Shown piece by piece: positions 54,285 through 64,000 of a stretch of DNA of 64,000 bases (positions within the stretch are counted from its first letter, which is position 1; every line of letters begins with the position of its first letter). Source of the DNA: Ancylobacter dichloromethanicus (GTDB lineage Bacteria > Pseudomonadota > Alphaproteobacteria > Rhizobiales > Xanthobacteraceae); contig NZ_JAHBGC010000020.1 in assembly GCF_018390645.1 (NCBI RefSeq), positions 952,182-1,016,181 on the forward strand, written 5' to 3'. The translations under genes were made by a program, and so were the position numbers. The notes below the pieces were generated by a model. That model had not been told where the DNA came from, made no database searches, and was given only the letters and a program-made list of their open reading frames with translations.

Positions 54285-54788
54285 TCAGACCGCCGTTTCG
54301 CCAGCCTTGTCGCCGGACTTGGCCTTGGACGCGAGCAGCGTCACCGTGCCACCGACCTTCTCGATCGCTTCGATCGCCGACTTGGTCGCGTGAGCGACTT
54401 CCAGCGTGACCTTGGCGGTCAGTTCGCCGGAGCCGAGCACGCGCACGCCGTCCTTGGCGCGGCGCAGGACGCCCGCCTCGACCAGCGTCGCCTGCGTCAC
54501 GGTCGCCGTGGCGTCCAGCTTGCCGGCATCGATCGCGGTCTGGAGCCGGCCGAGCGAAACCTCGTTCCAGTCCAGTGCGAAGATGTTGGTGAAGCCGCGC
54601 TTGGGCAGGCGCCGATGGATCGGCATCTGGCCGCCCTCGAAGCCCTTGATCGCCACGCCGGTGCGCGAGGTCTGACCCTTCACGCCGCGGCCCGCGGTCT
54701 TGCCCTTGCCCGAACCGATGCCGCGGCCGACGCGCATGCGCTTCTTGCGGGCGCCGGAATTGTCCTTGATCTCGTTAAGGCTGCTCAT
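54285..54788 (-). CDS. rplO: 50S ribosomal protein L15
   Basis: 167-residue L15 with [23 protein letters not shown] and the glycine-rich basic stretch [18 protein letters not shown]. The C-terminal tail ([15 protein letters not shown]) is slightly longer than in E. coli. Confidence 0.97.
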   Translation of the reverse strand: MSSLNEIKDNSGARKKRMRVGRGIGSGKGKTAGRGVKGQTSRTGVAIKGFEGGQMPIHRRLPKRGFTNIFALDWNEVSLGRLQTAIDAGKLDATATVTQATLVEAGVLRRAKDGVRVLGSGELTAKVTLEVAHATKSAIEAIEKVGGTVTLLASKAKSGDKAGETAV

Positions 54789-54809
54789 CGCAAGTCTCCT
54801 ACAGCGCCG

Positions 54810-55001
54810 TCACGCTTCGACGACGCGGACGAGGTGGCGGACCTTGTAGATCATGCCACGCACCGCCGGGGTGTCTTCGAGCGTCGAGCGACGCCCGAGC
54901 TTGTTGAGGCCGAGACCGACCAGCGTCGCCCGCTGGTCCTCGGGGCGACGGATCGGGCTGCCGGTCTGTTCGACCGTGACCGTCTTGCTGCTGTTCGCCA
55001 T
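54810..55001 (-). CDS. rpmD: 50S ribosomal protein L30
   Basis: 63-residue L30, typical length, with [30 protein letters not shown] core ([20 protein letters not shown]) and C-terminal RHLVRVVEA. Between rplO and rpsE. Confidence 0.96.
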   Translation of the reverse strand: MANSSKTVTVEQTGSPIRRPEDQRATLVGLGLNKLGRRSTLEDTPAVRGMIYKVRHLVRVVEA

Positions 55002-55026
55002 GATTAGCTTCCCTACCTCTCAGGCG

Positions 55027-55578
55027 TCAGTCGGTCGCTTCGGCGTCGTCGACGCGACGGCGCGACTGAAGCTGCGACACCTTGAGGCTGCGGCGCGCCG
55101 CGACAAGACGCGGGCTGTCCTGGTTCTTCAGGGCCTCGAAGGTGGCACGGACCATGTTGTACGGGTTGGACGAGCCAAACGACTTCGCCACCACGTCCTG
55201 CATGCCCAGCGTCTCGAAGACGGCGCGCATCGGGCCGCCGGCGATGATGCCGGTACCGGCGGGCGCCGCCCGCAGGATGACCTTGCCGGCGCCGTGATGG
55301 CCGTGCACGTCATGATGCAGCGTACGGCCCTCGCGCAGCGGCACGCGGATCAGCGCGCGCTTGGCGGCTTCCGTCGCCTTGCGGATCGCTTCCGGCACTT
55401 CGCGCGCCTTGCCGTGGCCGAAGCCGACGCGACCCTTCTGGTCGCCGACAACCACCAGGGCGGCGAAGCCGAAGCGACGGCCACCCTTCACAACCTTCGC
55501 GACACGATTGATGTGGACCAGCTTGTCCACGAACGTGTTGTCGCGATCCTCGCGTTCACGCTCACGTTCACGAGCCAT
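55027..55578 (-). CDS. rpsE: 30S ribosomal protein S5
   Basis: 183-residue S5 with an N-terminal Arg/Glu-rich extension ([15 protein letters not shown]), dsRNA-binding core ([18 protein letters not shown]) and [13 protein letters not shown]. The ATG at 55578 has GAGGA seven bases upstream; ATG 55584 is too close to it. Confidence 0.97.
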   Translation of the reverse strand: MAREREREREDRDNTFVDKLVHINRVAKVVKGGRRFGFAALVVVGDQKGRVGFGHGKAREVPEAIRKATEAAKRALIRVPLREGRTLHHDVHGHHGAGKVILRAAPAGTGIIAGGPMRAVFETLGMQDVVAKSFGSSNPYNMVRATFEALKNQDSPRLVAARRSLKVSQLQSRRRVDDAEATD

Positions 55579-55621
55579 GATCATATCCTCGTCGTTCTGC
55601 GGGGGGATCCCGCTCGTGATC

Positions 55622-55984
55622 TCAGAAGTTGAGACCGCCCTCGCGGGCGGCCTCGGCGAGCGCCTTGACGCGGCCGTGATAGATGAAGGCGCCGCGGTCG
55701 AAGACCACGTCCTTCACACCGGCCGCGACGGCGCGTTCCGCCACGAGCTTGCCGATCGCCTGCGCCGCGGCGACATCCGCGCCGGTCTTCAGGCTTTCCC
55801 GCAGGGTCTTCTCGAGCGTCGAGGCGGACGCAAGCGTCACGCCGCGCGCATCGTCGATGATCTGCGCATAGATGTGCTTCGACGAGCGATGCACCGAAAG
55901 GCGCGGCCGCCCGTTCGCCGTCGTGCGGAGAGCACGACGGACACGCGCCTTACGGCGCTCGGTAGCGTCCTGATACTGTGCCAT
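55622..55984 (-). CDS. rplR: 50S ribosomal protein L18
   Basis: 120-residue 5S-rRNA-binding protein L18: [30 protein letters not shown] and the terminal [17 protein letters not shown] are complete. Confidence 0.97.
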   Translation of the reverse strand: MAQYQDATERRKARVRRALRTTANGRPRLSVHRSSKHIYAQIIDDARGVTLASASTLEKTLRESLKTGADVAAAQAIGKLVAERAVAAGVKDVVFDRGAFIYHGRVKALAEAAREGGLNF

Positions 55985-55996
55985 GGTTCGGGTCCG

Positions 55997-56530
55997 TTAC
56001 TTCTTCTTGCCTTCCTTGCGGAAGATGAACTCACCCGCGTACTTCACGCCCTTGCCCTTGTAGGGCTCGGGACCGCGATAGTCGCGGATCTCGGCGGCGA
56101 CCTGACCGACCTTCTGGCGGTCGATGCCGCTGATGACGATCTCGGTCGGCTTCGGCGTCACGATCTGGATCCCTTCCGGAATCGCATAGTTGACGTCGTG
56201 ACTGAAGCCCAGCGCCAGGCTCAGATTCTTGCCCTGAACCGCCGCGCGATAACCGACGCCGCTGATCTCGAGCTTCTTCTCGAACCCCTTGGTGACGCCC
56301 TCGACCAGATTGGCCACCAGCGTGCGGGACAGGCCCCACATCGCCTTGTGGCGGTTGGTCTCGCCGTTGAGGGAGAACAGGATAGCCCCGTCCTCCATCT
56401 TCACGGCGATTTCCTCGACGACGGTGGTTTCGAGGGACCCCTTGGGGCCCTTGACCTTCACCTTCTGGCCTTCGATCGACGCGGTGACGCCGGCCGGGAT
56501 AGTGATGGGTGCTTTACCGATCTTGGACAT
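55997..56530 (-). CDS. rplF: 50S ribosomal protein L6
   Basis: 177-residue L6 with two similar domains: [15 protein letters not shown] start and the C-terminal [16 protein letters not shown] signature followed by a Lys-rich end. Confidence 0.97.
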   Translation of the reverse strand: MSKIGKAPITIPAGVTASIEGQKVKVKGPKGSLETTVVEEIAVKMEDGAILFSLNGETNRHKAMWGLSRTLVANLVEGVTKGFEKKLEISGVGYRAAVQGKNLSLALGFSHDVNYAIPEGIQIVTPKPTEIVISGIDRQKVGQVAAEIRDYRGPEPYKGKGVKYAGEFIFRKEGKKK

Positions 56531-56550
56531 GTGCTCTCTCTCCTCCCCGA

Positions 56551-56949
56551 TCAGAAGACCGTGAAGAGGACCTCGCCGCCCACGTTCTTGTCGCGGGCTT
56601 CGTGGTCCGCCATCACGCCCTGCGGCGTGGAGACGACAGCGACGCCAAGACCGTTGGCGACGCGGGGAAGGGTCTTGACGGACGAATACACCCGTCGACC
56701 CGGCTTGGAGACACGCGAAATCTCGCGGATCACCGGCTCGCCGTCGAAATACTTGAGTTCGATCTCGAACTCGCTACGGCCATTGACCGGCTCGGACGCC
56801 GAGTAGCCGCGAATATACCCTTCGGCCGCCAGAACCTCCAGCACGCTGGCGCGCAGACGCGAGCCCGGCGTGGAGATCTTTTCCTTGCGGCGCATCTGCG
56901 CGTTGCGGATGCGGGTAATCAGATCGCCGATCGGATCAGTCGTGGACAT
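56551..56949 (-). CDS. rpsH: 30S ribosomal protein S8
   Basis: 132-residue S8 ([18 protein letters not shown]) with the C-terminal RNA-binding signature [20 protein letters not shown]. In E. coli S8 autoregulates the spc operon; whether this applies here is not shown by the sequence. Confidence 0.97.
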   Translation of the reverse strand: MSTTDPIGDLITRIRNAQMRRKEKISTPGSRLRASVLEVLAAEGYIRGYSASEPVNGRSEFEIELKYFDGEPVIREISRVSKPGRRVYSSVKTLPRVANGLGVAVVSTPQGVMADHEARDKNVGGEVLFTVF

Positions 56950-56962
56950 GGATCGACCCTCC

Positions 56963-57268
56963 TCACCAGCTCGACTTGACGAGGCCAGGAATCTGGCCCT
57001 GCGAACCGAGCTCGCGCAGCGCGATACGGCTCATCTTCAGCTTGCGGTAATAGGCGCGCGGCCGGCCGGTGATCTCGCACCGGTTGCGGATACGCACCTT
57101 CGCCGAATTGCGCGGGAGCTGCGCGAGCTTGAGGACCGCGGCGAAGCGCTCCTCGATCGGCAGTTCCTTGTCGTTCACCAGGGCCTTAAGACGCGAACGC
57201 TTGCCGGCGTAGCTCTTCACGAGCTTCCGGCGGTGTTCGTTCTTTTCGACCGAGCTCTTCTTCGCCAT
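56963..57268 (-). CDS. rpsN: 30S ribosomal protein S14
   Basis: 101-residue S14 of the zinc-free long type (no CxxC): [20 protein letters not shown] to GLVKSSW, with [21 protein letters not shown]. The frame runs to 57421; ATG 57268 is the family start. Confidence 0.97.
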   Translation of the reverse strand: MAKKSSVEKNEHRRKLVKSYAGKRSRLKALVNDKELPIEERFAAVLKLAQLPRNSAKVRIRNRCEITGRPRAYYRKLKMSRIALRELGSQGQIPGLVKSSW

Positions 57269-57327
57269 ATGATCTTGCTCCAGGTCTCCGCGTTTGGGGC
57301 TCCCGCCCCACAGCCGGAAGGGGATGC

Positions 57328-57885
57328 TTACTGACGGAACGGGAAGTTGAAGGCCTTCAGAAGCGCGCGCGCCTCTTCGTCCGTCTTCGCCGTCGTGCAG
57401 ACGATGATGTCCATGCCCCACATCTGATCAACCTTGTCGTAGTTGATCTCGGGGAACACGATGTGCTCCTTGATGCCGAGGGCGAAGTTGCCACGGCCGT
57501 CGAAGCTCTTCGGATTCAGGCCGCGAAAGTCGCGAACGCGCGGCAGGGCGATATTCACCAGCCGGTCGACGAACTCGAACATCCGCGTCTTGCGAAGGGT
57601 GACCTTCGCGCCGACCGGCTGGTTCTCGCGCAGCTTGAAGTTCGAGATCGCGTTGCGGGCGCGGGTGACCACCGGCCGCTGGCCGGCGATCAGCGCGAGG
57701 TCCGCAGCAGCGGTCGTCACCTTCTTCGTATCGGCCGTCGCCTCGCCAACGCCCATGTTGATGACGATCTTGTCGATCGTCGGCACTTCCATGGCGTTCT
57801 TGTAGCCGAACTGCTCGATCATCTGCTTGCGAACGACGTCCTCATAGAGCGACTTCATCCGCGGGCTGTAGCTGGTCTCAGCCAT
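57328..57885 (-). CDS. rplE: 50S ribosomal protein L5
   Basis: 185-residue L5 (5S rRNA binding): [25 protein letters not shown] start after a short MAETSYSPR extension, [11 protein letters not shown] and [23 protein letters not shown] core. The start overlaps the rplX stop by 8 bp (57878-57885). Confidence 0.97.
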   Translation of the reverse strand: MAETSYSPRMKSLYEDVVRKQMIEQFGYKNAMEVPTIDKIVINMGVGEATADTKKVTTAAADLALIAGQRPVVTRARNAISNFKLRENQPVGAKVTLRKTRMFEFVDRLVNIALPRVRDFRGLNPKSFDGRGNFALGIKEHIVFPEINYDKVDQMWGMDIIVCTTAKTDEEARALLKAFNFPFRQ

Positions 57886-58195
57886 CGATCTTCTCCCCCG
57901 AGCGCTTGGCGACGCGCACCTTGGTGCCGTCCGCCTGCACAAGGAAACCGACGCGGGTCGGCTTGCCATCCTTCGGATCGGCGAGCGCGATGTTCGACAG
58001 GTCAAGCGGGGCCTCCTTGGAGATGATCCCGCCTTCCTGGTTCGCGCTCTGCCGCTGGTGCCGCTTCACAAGGTTGACACCGCGCACGCGCGCCTTGCCA
58101 TCCTTCGGGATCACCTCGAACACCTCGCCGGTGCGACCCTTGTCGCGGCCGGTGAGAACGACGACCTTGTCGCCCTTCTTGATCTTAGCGGCCAT
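57878..58195 (-). CDS. rplX: 50S ribosomal protein L24
   Basis: 105-residue assembly-initiating protein L24 with KOW motif: [25 protein letters not shown] 58195 shares its A with the rplN TGA, giving tight coupling. Confidence 0.97.
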   Translation of the reverse strand: MAAKIKKGDKVVVLTGRDKGRTGEVFEVIPKDGKARVRGVNLVKRHQRQSANQEGGIISKEAPLDLSNIALADPKDGKPTRVGFLVQADGTKVRVAKRSGEKIDG

Positions 58196-58563
58196 CAAAG
58201 CACCTCCGGCGCCAGCGAGATGATCTTCATGTGGTTCTTCGCGCGAAGCTCGCGCGGAACCGGCCCGAAGATACGGGTGCCGACCGGCTCCTTGTTGTTG
58301 TTGATCAGCACGGCCGCATTGCGGTCGAAACGGATCACGGAACCGTCGACGCGACGGATGTCCTTGGCGGTACGAACGACGACCGCCTTCATCACGTCGC
58401 CCTTTTTCACGCGGCCGCGCGGAATAGCTTCCTTCACCGACACCACAATGATGTCACCGACATGGGCATATTTGCGCTTCGAACCGCCAAGCACCTTGAT
58501 GCACATGACGCGACGCGCACCGGAATTGTCCGCCACGTCGAGATTGGTCTGCATCTGGATCAT
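58195..58563 (-). CDS. rplN: 50S ribosomal protein L14
   Basis: 122-residue L14, [21 protein letters not shown] start and [21 protein letters not shown] end, full length. Confidence 0.97.
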   Translation of the reverse strand: MIQMQTNLDVADNSGARRVMCIKVLGGSKRKYAHVGDIIVVSVKEAIPRGRVKKGDVMKAVVVRTAKDIRRVDGSVIRFDRNAAVLINNNKEPVGTRIFGPVPRELRAKNHMKIISLAPEVL

Positions 58564-58636
58564 GACGCACCTATTTCTCGCAAAAACCGCGCGCAGCCGT
58601 CACCGGCGCGCGCCCCTCAATCCCGTTTCCGGGCGC

Positions 58637-58885
58637 TCAGACTTCAGCCCGCTTCTCGCCCTGGACCACGATCCAGTTCTTGAGCTTGGACAAGGGGCGG
58701 TGCTCCTCGATCCAGACGGTGTCGCCTTCCTTCCACGCATTGCCCTCATCATGGGCATGGTACTTCTTGGAACGACGGACGGTCTTCTTCAGCAGCGGAT
58801 GGGTGAAACGGCGCTCGACCCGGACCACGACGGTCTTGTCCTGCTTGTCGCTCACCACGACGCCCTGCAGCAAACGCTTCGGCAT
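58637..58885 (-). CDS. rpsQ: 30S ribosomal protein S17
   Basis: 82-residue S17 with [21 protein letters not shown] and the [15 protein letters not shown] strand. 73 bp separate it from rplN. Confidence 0.97.
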   Translation of the reverse strand: MPKRLLQGVVVSDKQDKTVVVRVERRFTHPLLKKTVRRSKKYHAHDEGNAWKEGDTVWIEEHRPLSKLKNWIVVQGEKRAEV

Positions 58886-58895
58886 CGCCCTCTCC

Positions 58896-59105
58896 TCACT
58901 TAGCCTTGGCCGCCGAAGCGACCTTCTGCGCCTGGATGGTCTTGACCCGCGCGATGTCGCGACGGATCTGACGCACCCGCGCCGTGTTCTCGAGCTGGCC
59001 GGTCGCCTTCTGGAAGCGCAGGTTGAACTGCTCCTTCTTGAGGCCCAGCAGCTGGTCCTGCAGCTCGTCCGCGGTCTTCGTCCGAATGTCGGAAGCCTTT
59101 GTCAT
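58896..59105 (-). CDS. rpmC: 50S ribosomal protein L29
   Basis: 69-residue L29, a two-helix protein near the tunnel exit: [19 protein letters not shown] and [23 protein letters not shown] 59105 follows GGAGGAACAG; the five-codon longer form from 59120 is not used. Confidence 0.96.
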   Translation of the reverse strand: MTKASDIRTKTADELQDQLLGLKKEQFNLRFQKATGQLENTARVRQIRRDIARVKTIQAQKVASAAKAK

Positions 59106-59116
59106 CTGTTCCTCCG

Positions 59117-59530
59117 TCACTCAGCGATGCGCTCGACGAAGCGCGTCTTGATCGGCAGCTTCGCCGCCGCCAGCCGAAGCGCTTCACGGGCGATATCCTG
59201 GCTCACGCCATCGATCTCGAACATGATGCGGCCGGGCTTGATCTTGGCGGCCCAGAAGTCGGGTGCGCCCTTGCCCTTGCCCATGCGGACTTCGGTCGGC
59301 TTTGAAGACACCGGCACGTCCGGGAAGATGCGAATCCACACCCGGCCCGCACGCTTCATGTGACGGGTGAGCGCGCGACGCGCGGCTTCGATCTGACGCG
59401 CGGTAACGCGCTCCGGCTCCAGGGCCTTCAGCCCGAACTGGCCGAAATTGAGGTCAGTTCCGCCTTTCGCAACGCCGTGGATACGGCCTTTGAACTGCTT
59501 GCGGAACTTCGTGCGCTTTGGTTGCAGCAT
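59117..59530 (-). CDS. rplP: 50S ribosomal protein L16
   Basis: 137-residue L16: [45 protein letters not shown] and the C-terminal [12 protein letters not shown] are all present. Confidence 0.97.
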   Translation of the reverse strand: MLQPKRTKFRKQFKGRIHGVAKGGTDLNFGQFGLKALEPERVTARQIEAARRALTRHMKRAGRVWIRIFPDVPVSSKPTEVRMGKGKGAPDFWAAKIKPGRIMFEIDGVSQDIAREALRLAAAKLPIKTRFVERIAE

Positions 59531-59560
59531 GTCGCGCCTCTTATTCCTTCATCACTCTGT

Positions 59561-60268
59561 TCACGCCGCGTCGCGGCGCGACGAGCGACCACCCGAAGAT
59601 TCACTTTCCGCCTGGCGCTTGTCCTGCGCCATCGGATCGTGCTCCAGGATCTCGCCCTTGAAGATCCAGACCTTGACACCACAGGTGCCGTAGGTCGTGA
59701 AGGCGGTGGCCGTACCGTAATCCACGTCCGCGCGCAAGGTGTGAAGCGGCACGCGCCCTTCACGATACCATTCGAGACGCGCGATTTCCGCGCCGCCGAG
59801 ACGGCCCGCGCAGTTGATACGGATACCTTCCGCGCCCAGACGCATCGCCGACTGCACCGCGCGCTTCATGGCGCGACGGAACGCCACACGGCGCTCGAGC
59901 TGCTGCGCGATCGAGTCGGCGACAAGGCGCGCGTCGATTTCGGGCTTCCGAATCTCGACGATGTTGATGAAGACTTCCGAGTTGGTCATCTCGGCGACCT
60001 TCTTGCGCAGCTTGTCGATGTCCGCGCCCTTCTTGCCGATCACCACGCCCGGACGGGCGGAGTGGATCGTCACCCGGCACTTCCTGTGCGGGCGCTCAAT
60101 CACGATCTTGGAGACCGCGGCCTGCTTAAGCATCTTCTGCAGCACTTCACGGATCTTGATGTCCTCGTGAAGCAGCTGGCCGTATTCGCCCTTGCTCGCG
60201 AACCAGCGCGAGTCCCAGGTGCGGTTGATGCCGAGCCGCAGCCCGACCGGGTTGACCTTCTGACCCAT
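59561..60268 (-). CDS. rpsC: 30S ribosomal protein S3
   Basis: 235-residue S3 with KH domain ([20 protein letters not shown]) and C-terminal domain; [20 protein letters not shown] start. The start shares one base with the rplV stop. The tail is charged and Ser/Arg-rich. Confidence 0.97.
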   Translation of the reverse strand: MGQKVNPVGLRLGINRTWDSRWFASKGEYGQLLHEDIKIREVLQKMLKQAAVSKIVIERPHRKCRVTIHSARPGVVIGKKGADIDKLRKKVAEMTNSEVFINIVEIRKPEIDARLVADSIAQQLERRVAFRRAMKRAVQSAMRLGAEGIRINCAGRLGGAEIARLEWYREGRVPLHTLRADVDYGTATAFTTYGTCGVKVWIFKGEILEHDPMAQDKRQAESESSGGRSSRRDAA

Positions 60269-60648
60269 CAGGCCTTCTCCTCGACTTCACGCACCACGAT
60301 GGTGATATGCGAGAACGGCTTCTCGATCCGGCTCGCACGGCCACGGGCACGGGCCGCGAAGCGCTTCATGACCAGACCCTTGCCGACATGGGCCTCGGCG
60401 ACGACGAGATCGTCGACGTCCAGCTCATGATTGTTCTCGGCATTGGCGATGGCCGACTCCAGGCACTTCTTCACGTCGCCGGCGATCCGCTTGCGCGAGA
60501 ACTGAAGGTCGGCCAGAGCGGTCGCGACCTTCTTGCCCCGGATAAGACCGGCGACGAGGTTGAGCTTCTGGGGGCTGACGCGAAGGTTACGCGCAACCGC
60601 CTTGGCTTCCGTATCCGCGAGCGTGCGCGGACGAGCTGCCTTTCCCAT
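60268..60648 (-). CDS. rplV: 50S ribosomal protein L22
   Basis: 126-residue L22 lining the exit tunnel: [21 protein letters not shown] and [18 protein letters not shown]. Confidence 0.97.
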   Translation of the reverse strand: MGKAARPRTLADTEAKAVARNLRVSPQKLNLVAGLIRGKKVATALADLQFSRKRIAGDVKKCLESAIANAENNHELDVDDLVVAEAHVGKGLVMKRFAARARGRASRIEKPFSHITIVVREVEEKA

Positions 60649-60658
60649 GACCCTGCCT

Positions 60659-60937
60659 CTACTTCCGCTTGGCTTTCTTGTCCGCCGCGTGCCCGTAATA
60701 GGTACGGGTCGGAGCGAACTCGCCGAACTTGTGGCCTACCATGTCCTCGGAAACCGAGACCGGGACATGCTTGTTGCCGTTATAGACGCCGAACGTGATC
60801 CCCACGAATTGCGGGAGGATGGTGGAACGGCGGCTCCAGATCTTGATGACGTCGTGACGACCCGAGGTACGCGCAGCATCCGCCTTCTTGAGGAGGTAGC
60901 CGTCGACGAACGGGCCTTTCCAGACCGATCGAGACAT
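60659..60937 (-). CDS. rpsS: 30S ribosomal protein S19
   Basis: 92-residue S19: [33 protein letters not shown] and [20 protein letters not shown]. Confidence 0.97.
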   Translation of the reverse strand: MSRSVWKGPFVDGYLLKKADAARTSGRHDVIKIWSRRSTILPQFVGITFGVYNGNKHVPVSVSEDMVGHKFGEFAPTRTYYGHAADKKAKRK

Positions 60938-60954
60938 AGTTCAGTTTCCCTCGC

Positions 60955-61788
60955 TCACTTCTTGCGGGCGTGTCGGCTGGACACGATGAACTTGGTGGTC
61001 GACTTGTTCTTCCGGGTCTTCTTGCCCTTGGTGGGGAAACCCCAGGGCGTGACCGGATGACGTCCACCCGAGGTGCGGCCTTCGCCGCCGCCATGGGGGT
61101 GATCGACCGGGTTCATGGTGACACCGCGGTTGTGCGGACGACGGCCGAGCCAGCGCTTGCGCCCGGCCTTGCCGAGATTGGTGTTCATGTGGTCCGGGTT
61201 CGACACGGCGCCGACCGTACCCATGCACTCGCCATGGATCAGACGCTGCTCACCCGAGTTGAGGCGGATGATCACGTAGCCCTGGTCGCGGCCGACGATC
61301 TGCGCATACGAGCCGGCGGACCGGGCGATCTGGCCGCCCTTGCCGATTTTCATCTCGATATTGTGCACGATCGTGCCAACCGGCAGATTGCCGAGCGGCG
61401 CCGCGTTGCCGGGCTTCACGTCCACGCTCTTCGAGGCGAGCACCTGATCGCCGATGGCGAGGCGCTGCGGCGCGAGAATGTAGCTGACCTCGCCGTCCTC
61501 ATACTTGATGAGGGCGATGAACGCCGTCCGGTTGGGATCGTATTCGATACGCTCGACCGTCGCCGCCATGTCGCGCTTGCTGCGCTTGAAGTCGACCAGA
61601 CGGTAGGCCTGCTTGTGGCCGCCGCCGCGAAAGCGCACGGTCACGCGACCGGTGTTGTTGCGGCCGCCCGCCTCCGACTTGCCCTCGGTCAGCGTCTTGA
61701 CCGGCTTGCCCTTGTACAGGGCCGAGCGATCGACGATGACGAGCTGGCGAAGGCTCGGCGTTACCGGCTTGAAGGTTTTGAGCGCCAT
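60955..61788 (-). CDS. rplB: 50S ribosomal protein L2
   Basis: 277-residue L2 of the peptidyl-transferase region. The conserved [12 protein letters not shown] loop and [16 protein letters not shown] are present. Confidence 0.97.
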   Translation of the reverse strand: MALKTFKPVTPSLRQLVIVDRSALYKGKPVKTLTEGKSEAGGRNNTGRVTVRFRGGGHKQAYRLVDFKRSKRDMAATVERIEYDPNRTAFIALIKYEDGEVSYILAPQRLAIGDQVLASKSVDVKPGNAAPLGNLPVGTIVHNIEMKIGKGGQIARSAGSYAQIVGRDQGYVIIRLNSGEQRLIHGECMGTVGAVSNPDHMNTNLGKAGRKRWLGRRPHNRGVTMNPVDHPHGGGEGRTSGGRHPVTPWGFPTKGKKTRKNKSTTKFIVSSRHARKK

Positions 61789-61811
61789 GTCTCTGGTCCC
61801 TTAATTCCGGC

Positions 61812-62108
61812 TCACAGACCCGTCGTGATGTCGATGGAGTGTCCCTCGGCGAGGGTCACAACCGCCTTCTTCACGTCGTTCTGCACGCCCTTGCGGCCCT
61901 TGAAGAACTTGGTCTTCCCCTTGCGGACCAGCGTGTTGACGCTCTCGACCTTGACGTCGAAGAGCTTCTCGACCGCTTCCTTGATCTGCGGCTTGGTAGC
62001 CGACAGAGCAACCTTGAAGACGACCTTGTTGTGCTCGGACGCCATCGTGGCCTTCTCGGTGATCACCGGGGACACGATCACGTCGTAGTGGCGCGGATCG
62101 AGACTCAT
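61812..62108 (-). CDS. rplW: 50S ribosomal protein L23
   Basis: 98-residue L23, the trigger-factor and SRP docking site at the tunnel exit: [17 protein letters not shown] and [15 protein letters not shown]. Its ATG overlaps the rplD stop as ATGA (62105-62108). Confidence 0.97.
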   Translation of the reverse strand: MSLDPRHYDVIVSPVITEKATMASEHNKVVFKVALSATKPQIKEAVEKLFDVKVESVNTLVRKGKTKFFKGRKGVQNDVKKAVVTLAEGHSIDITTGL

Positions 62109-62725
62109 TTGAAGCGCGCCTCCAGAGCGTCGACAGCCGCCTTCGTCAAGACCAGGGTCTGACGGCGCAGGATGTCGTAGACGTTGATGCCCTGGACGGG
62201 CAGCACGTCGAGATGGGTGACGTTGCGCGAGGCGAGGCCGAAATTGGCATCCACCTCAGCGCCGGACACGATGAGCGCGTTCGACAGGCCGAGACCCGCC
62301 AGACGCTCCTTGAGCAGCTTGGTCTTCGGCTCGGACAGCACCGCATCGTCGAGGACGATGATGTTCTGGTCCTTGGCCTTGGACGACAACGCATGCTTCA
62401 GGGCAAGCGCGCGCACCTTCTTCGGCAGCTCGCTCGCATGGCTGCGGGAGACCGGACCGAACGCCTTCGCGCCGCCGCGGAACTGCGGAGCGGAAGCCGC
62501 ACCGTGGCGAGCGCCGCCGGTGCCCTTCTGCTTGTACATCTTCCGCTTGGTGCGGTTGACGTCGGCGCGCGACAGCGTCTGGTGCGTGCCGGCCTGGCGA
62601 CGCGAGAGCTGCCACACCACGCAGCGGTGCAGAATGTCCTGGCGCGGCTCGAGACCGAAGATCGCGTCCGACAGGGTGACGGAACCGGCCTCGGCACCTT
62701 CGAGAGTCTTGACGGCGAGTTCCAT
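62105..62725 (-). CDS. rplD: 50S ribosomal protein L4
   Basis: 206-residue L4 with the tunnel loop [15 protein letters not shown]. The start is ATG 62725 ([10 protein letters not shown]) directly at the rplC stop (TGATG); a GTG one codon upstream is less likely. E. coli L4 represses its operon; no matching leader was examined. Confidence 0.97.
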   Translation of the reverse strand: MELAVKTLEGAEAGSVTLSDAIFGLEPRQDILHRCVVWQLSRRQAGTHQTLSRADVNRTKRKMYKQKGTGGARHGAASAPQFRGGAKAFGPVSRSHASELPKKVRALALKHALSSKAKDQNIIVLDDAVLSEPKTKLLKERLAGLGLSNALIVSGAEVDANFGLASRNVTHLDVLPVQGINVYDILRRQTLVLTKAAVDALEARFK

Positions 62726-63477
62726 CACACGTTCTCCTCGGCCGCAGCCTCGGTCGCCGGGGCCACGTCGGCCGCCGGCTCGTCGCTGGCCGCCTCCGCG
62801 CCCGGAAGGCGGAACTTGCCCGGCTTCGGCGCGGCTTCCGGAAGCTTCTTCTTCACCGCGTCGGCCACCAGGATCCAGCCGCCCTTGTTGCCGGGAACCG
62901 CACCCTCGACCGCGATCAGACCGCGCTCGACATCCGTCAGCACGACCTTGAGGTTCTGGGTGGTCACCGTCTCATGGCCCATATGGCCCGGCATCTTCTT
63001 GTTCTTGAAGGTCTTGCCCGGGTCCTGACGGCCACCGGTGGAACCGATCGAACGATGCGAGACCGACACGCCGTGAGAGGCGCGCAGACCACCGAAATTA
63101 TGGCGCTTCATACCGCCGGCAAAACCCTTGCCGATGGAGGTGCCCGTCACGTCGACGAACTGGCCGACCACGAAATGGTCGACGGTCAGCTCGGCACCGA
63201 CCGGGATAAGGTCGGTCTCCTCGACGCGGAATTCCGCCATCTTGCGCTTCGGCTCGACCTTCGCGACGGCGAAATGGCCGCGCAGGGCGCGCGTGGTGTT
63301 CTGCGGCTTCGCCTTGCCGACACCGAGCTGGACGGCGGTATAGCCGTTCTTCTCAAGCGTACGGTGAGCAACCACCTGACAGTTATCGACTTTCAGCACA
63401 GTGACCGGAACATGTTCACCTGCATCGTTAAAGATGCGGGTCATGCCGACCTTCTGGGCGATGACGCCTGACCGCAT
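62725..63477 (-). CDS. rplC: 50S ribosomal protein L3
   Basis: 250-residue L3: [18 protein letters not shown], conserved [26 protein letters not shown] loop (the Gln that is methylated in E. coli lies in GGRQDP) and a C-terminal Ala/Glu-rich extension (about 30 residues) beyond the E. coli length. ATG 63477 is used, not 63525. Confidence 0.97.
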   Translation of the reverse strand: MRSGVIAQKVGMTRIFNDAGEHVPVTVLKVDNCQVVAHRTLEKNGYTAVQLGVGKAKPQNTTRALRGHFAVAKVEPKRKMAEFRVEETDLIPVGAELTVDHFVVGQFVDVTGTSIGKGFAGGMKRHNFGGLRASHGVSVSHRSIGSTGGRQDPGKTFKNKKMPGHMGHETVTTQNLKVVLTDVERGLIAVEGAVPGNKGGWILVADAVKKKLPEAAPKPGKFRLPGAEAASDEPAADVAPATEAAAEENV

Positions 63478-63499
63478 GGCCGTGTCCCTTCGCCTTCTC

Positions 63500-63808
63500 T
63501 CAGAGCTTGATCTCGACGTCGACACCTGCGGCGAGGTCGAGCTTCATCAGCGCGTCCACCGTCTGGGGAGTCGGGTCGACTATGTCCAGCAGACGCTTAT
63601 GCGTCCGCATCTCGAACTGCTCGCGGGACTTCTTGTCCACGTGAGGAGACCGATTGACCGTGAATTTCTCGATCCGCGTCGGCAGCGGAATGGGGCCGCG
63701 GACCTGGGCGCCCGTACGCTTCGCCGTCGACACGATTTCCCGCGTCGAGGCATCCAGGATGCGGTGATCGAACGCCTTGAGGCGAATTCGAATGTTCTGG
63801 CCGTTCAT
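63500..63808 (-). CDS. rpsJ: 30S ribosomal protein S10
   Basis: 102-residue S10 (NusE), first gene of the S10 block: [19 protein letters not shown] and [34 protein letters not shown] core with the [13 protein letters not shown] signature. In E. coli S10 also serves transcription antitermination. Confidence 0.97.
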   Translation of the reverse strand: MNGQNIRIRLKAFDHRILDASTREIVSTAKRTGAQVRGPIPLPTRIEKFTVNRSPHVDKKSREQFEMRTHKRLLDIVDPTPQTVDALMKLDLAAGVDVEIKL

Positions 63809-63861
63809 TGACTTCAGGCTCCCAGAGGGCTCGTCAGTCGGGCTCTGTAACGAGCTCCACG

Positions 63862-63891
63862 AAAAAGGGGCGCAAGCGATCCCGCGCCCCT
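63862..63891 (-). terminator. Rho-independent terminator between tuf and rpsJ
   Basis: Perfect 8-bp stem AGGGGCGC / GCGCCCCT (63866-63873 and 63884-63891), followed on the minus strand by TTTTT. It lies just past the tuf stop, so tuf messages should end before rpsJ unless read through. Confidence 0.85.
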
Positions 63892-63905
63892 CGGGATTGT
63901 CGATA

Positions 63906-64000
63906 TCACTCGATGATGGCGGCGACGACGCCGGCGCCGACGGTACGGCCGCCCTCGCGGATGGCGAAGCGCAGCTTGTCTTCCATCGCGATCGGCACGA
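63906..64000 (-). CDS. tuf: Elongation factor Tu, 3' end only
   Basis: The last 30 or so codons of EF-Tu ([17 protein letters not shown], ending [13 protein letters not shown]) before TGA at 63906-63908; the gene continues beyond the right edge. Position before rpsJ is the usual str-S10 arrangement. Confidence 0.95.
   Translation of the reverse strand, partial: VPIAMEDKLRFAIREGGRTVGAGVVAAIIE

Noticed and set aside
1..64000. CRISPR arrays or large repeats
   Set aside because: No regularly spaced repeats of 25-40 bp were seen; the only tandem repeat noticed is the 15-bp one in the response regulator gene.

Overview
The window is chromosomal DNA of a high-GC alphaproteobacterium. Gene order and families point to the Hyphomicrobiales (Rhizobiales): divK beside a DUF3572 gene and a zinc-finger dinB, clpS-clpA, EipB (DUF1849), DUF1489, DUF599, an S10-spc-alpha ribosomal operon without rpmJ, and a rarA-crcB-rluC block behind degP. 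The protein flavour fits Xanthobacteraceae-like genera (Starkeya/Ancylobacter type), but this is inference from memory, not a database result.

Layout. Bases 1-31.8 kb are mostly core genes: the 3' part of topA, a divergent MFS exporter / RNase R pair, DUF983 and NUDIX genes, a second MFS gene, rpmG, divK, dinB, eipB, a RidA/GDPD/acyltransferase/HIT run, azlCD, clpS-clpA, a phasin with PhaR-like sites, a SPOR-tailed D,D-carboxypeptidase, a membrane J-protein with a von Willebrand-like partner, panC, small membrane proteins, GST, DUF599/DUF3253, YdcF, mgtE, acylphosphatase, lipB, and a tRNA-Leu(GAG).

Bases 31.8-44.2 kb look accessory. Just after the tRNA lies a decayed IS5-type transposase start. 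Then come a four-gene ECF sigma / anti-sigma / beta-propeller / DUF305 operon, two secreted proteins (NTF2-like and alpha/beta hydrolase), and an oxidation cluster: a GMC alcohol dehydrogenase-like protein, an orphan response regulator with a degenerate receiver, a CYP153-like cytochrome P450, a DoxX membrane protein, a DUF1127 peptide and an opposing HTH / receiver-like / GAF regulator. The regions upstream of the GMC gene and of the HTH-GAF gene both carry three TTGNT pentamers at an exact 9-bp step. This is the most novel-looking signal in the window and suggests a private regulon.

Bases 44.2-49.5 kb return to core genes on the minus strand (polysaccharide deacetylase, RluA-type pseudouridine synthase, crcB, rarA, degP). 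Bases 49.5-64 kb are the ribosomal protein superoperon on the minus strand, from the 3' end of tuf through rpsJ to rpoA-rplQ, closed by a strong terminator. Another strong terminator separates tuf from rpsJ.

Many long open frames antisense to real genes are GC-driven shadows and were not annotated. Start codons were moved inside longer frames wherever family N termini and Shine-Dalgarno sites supported it.
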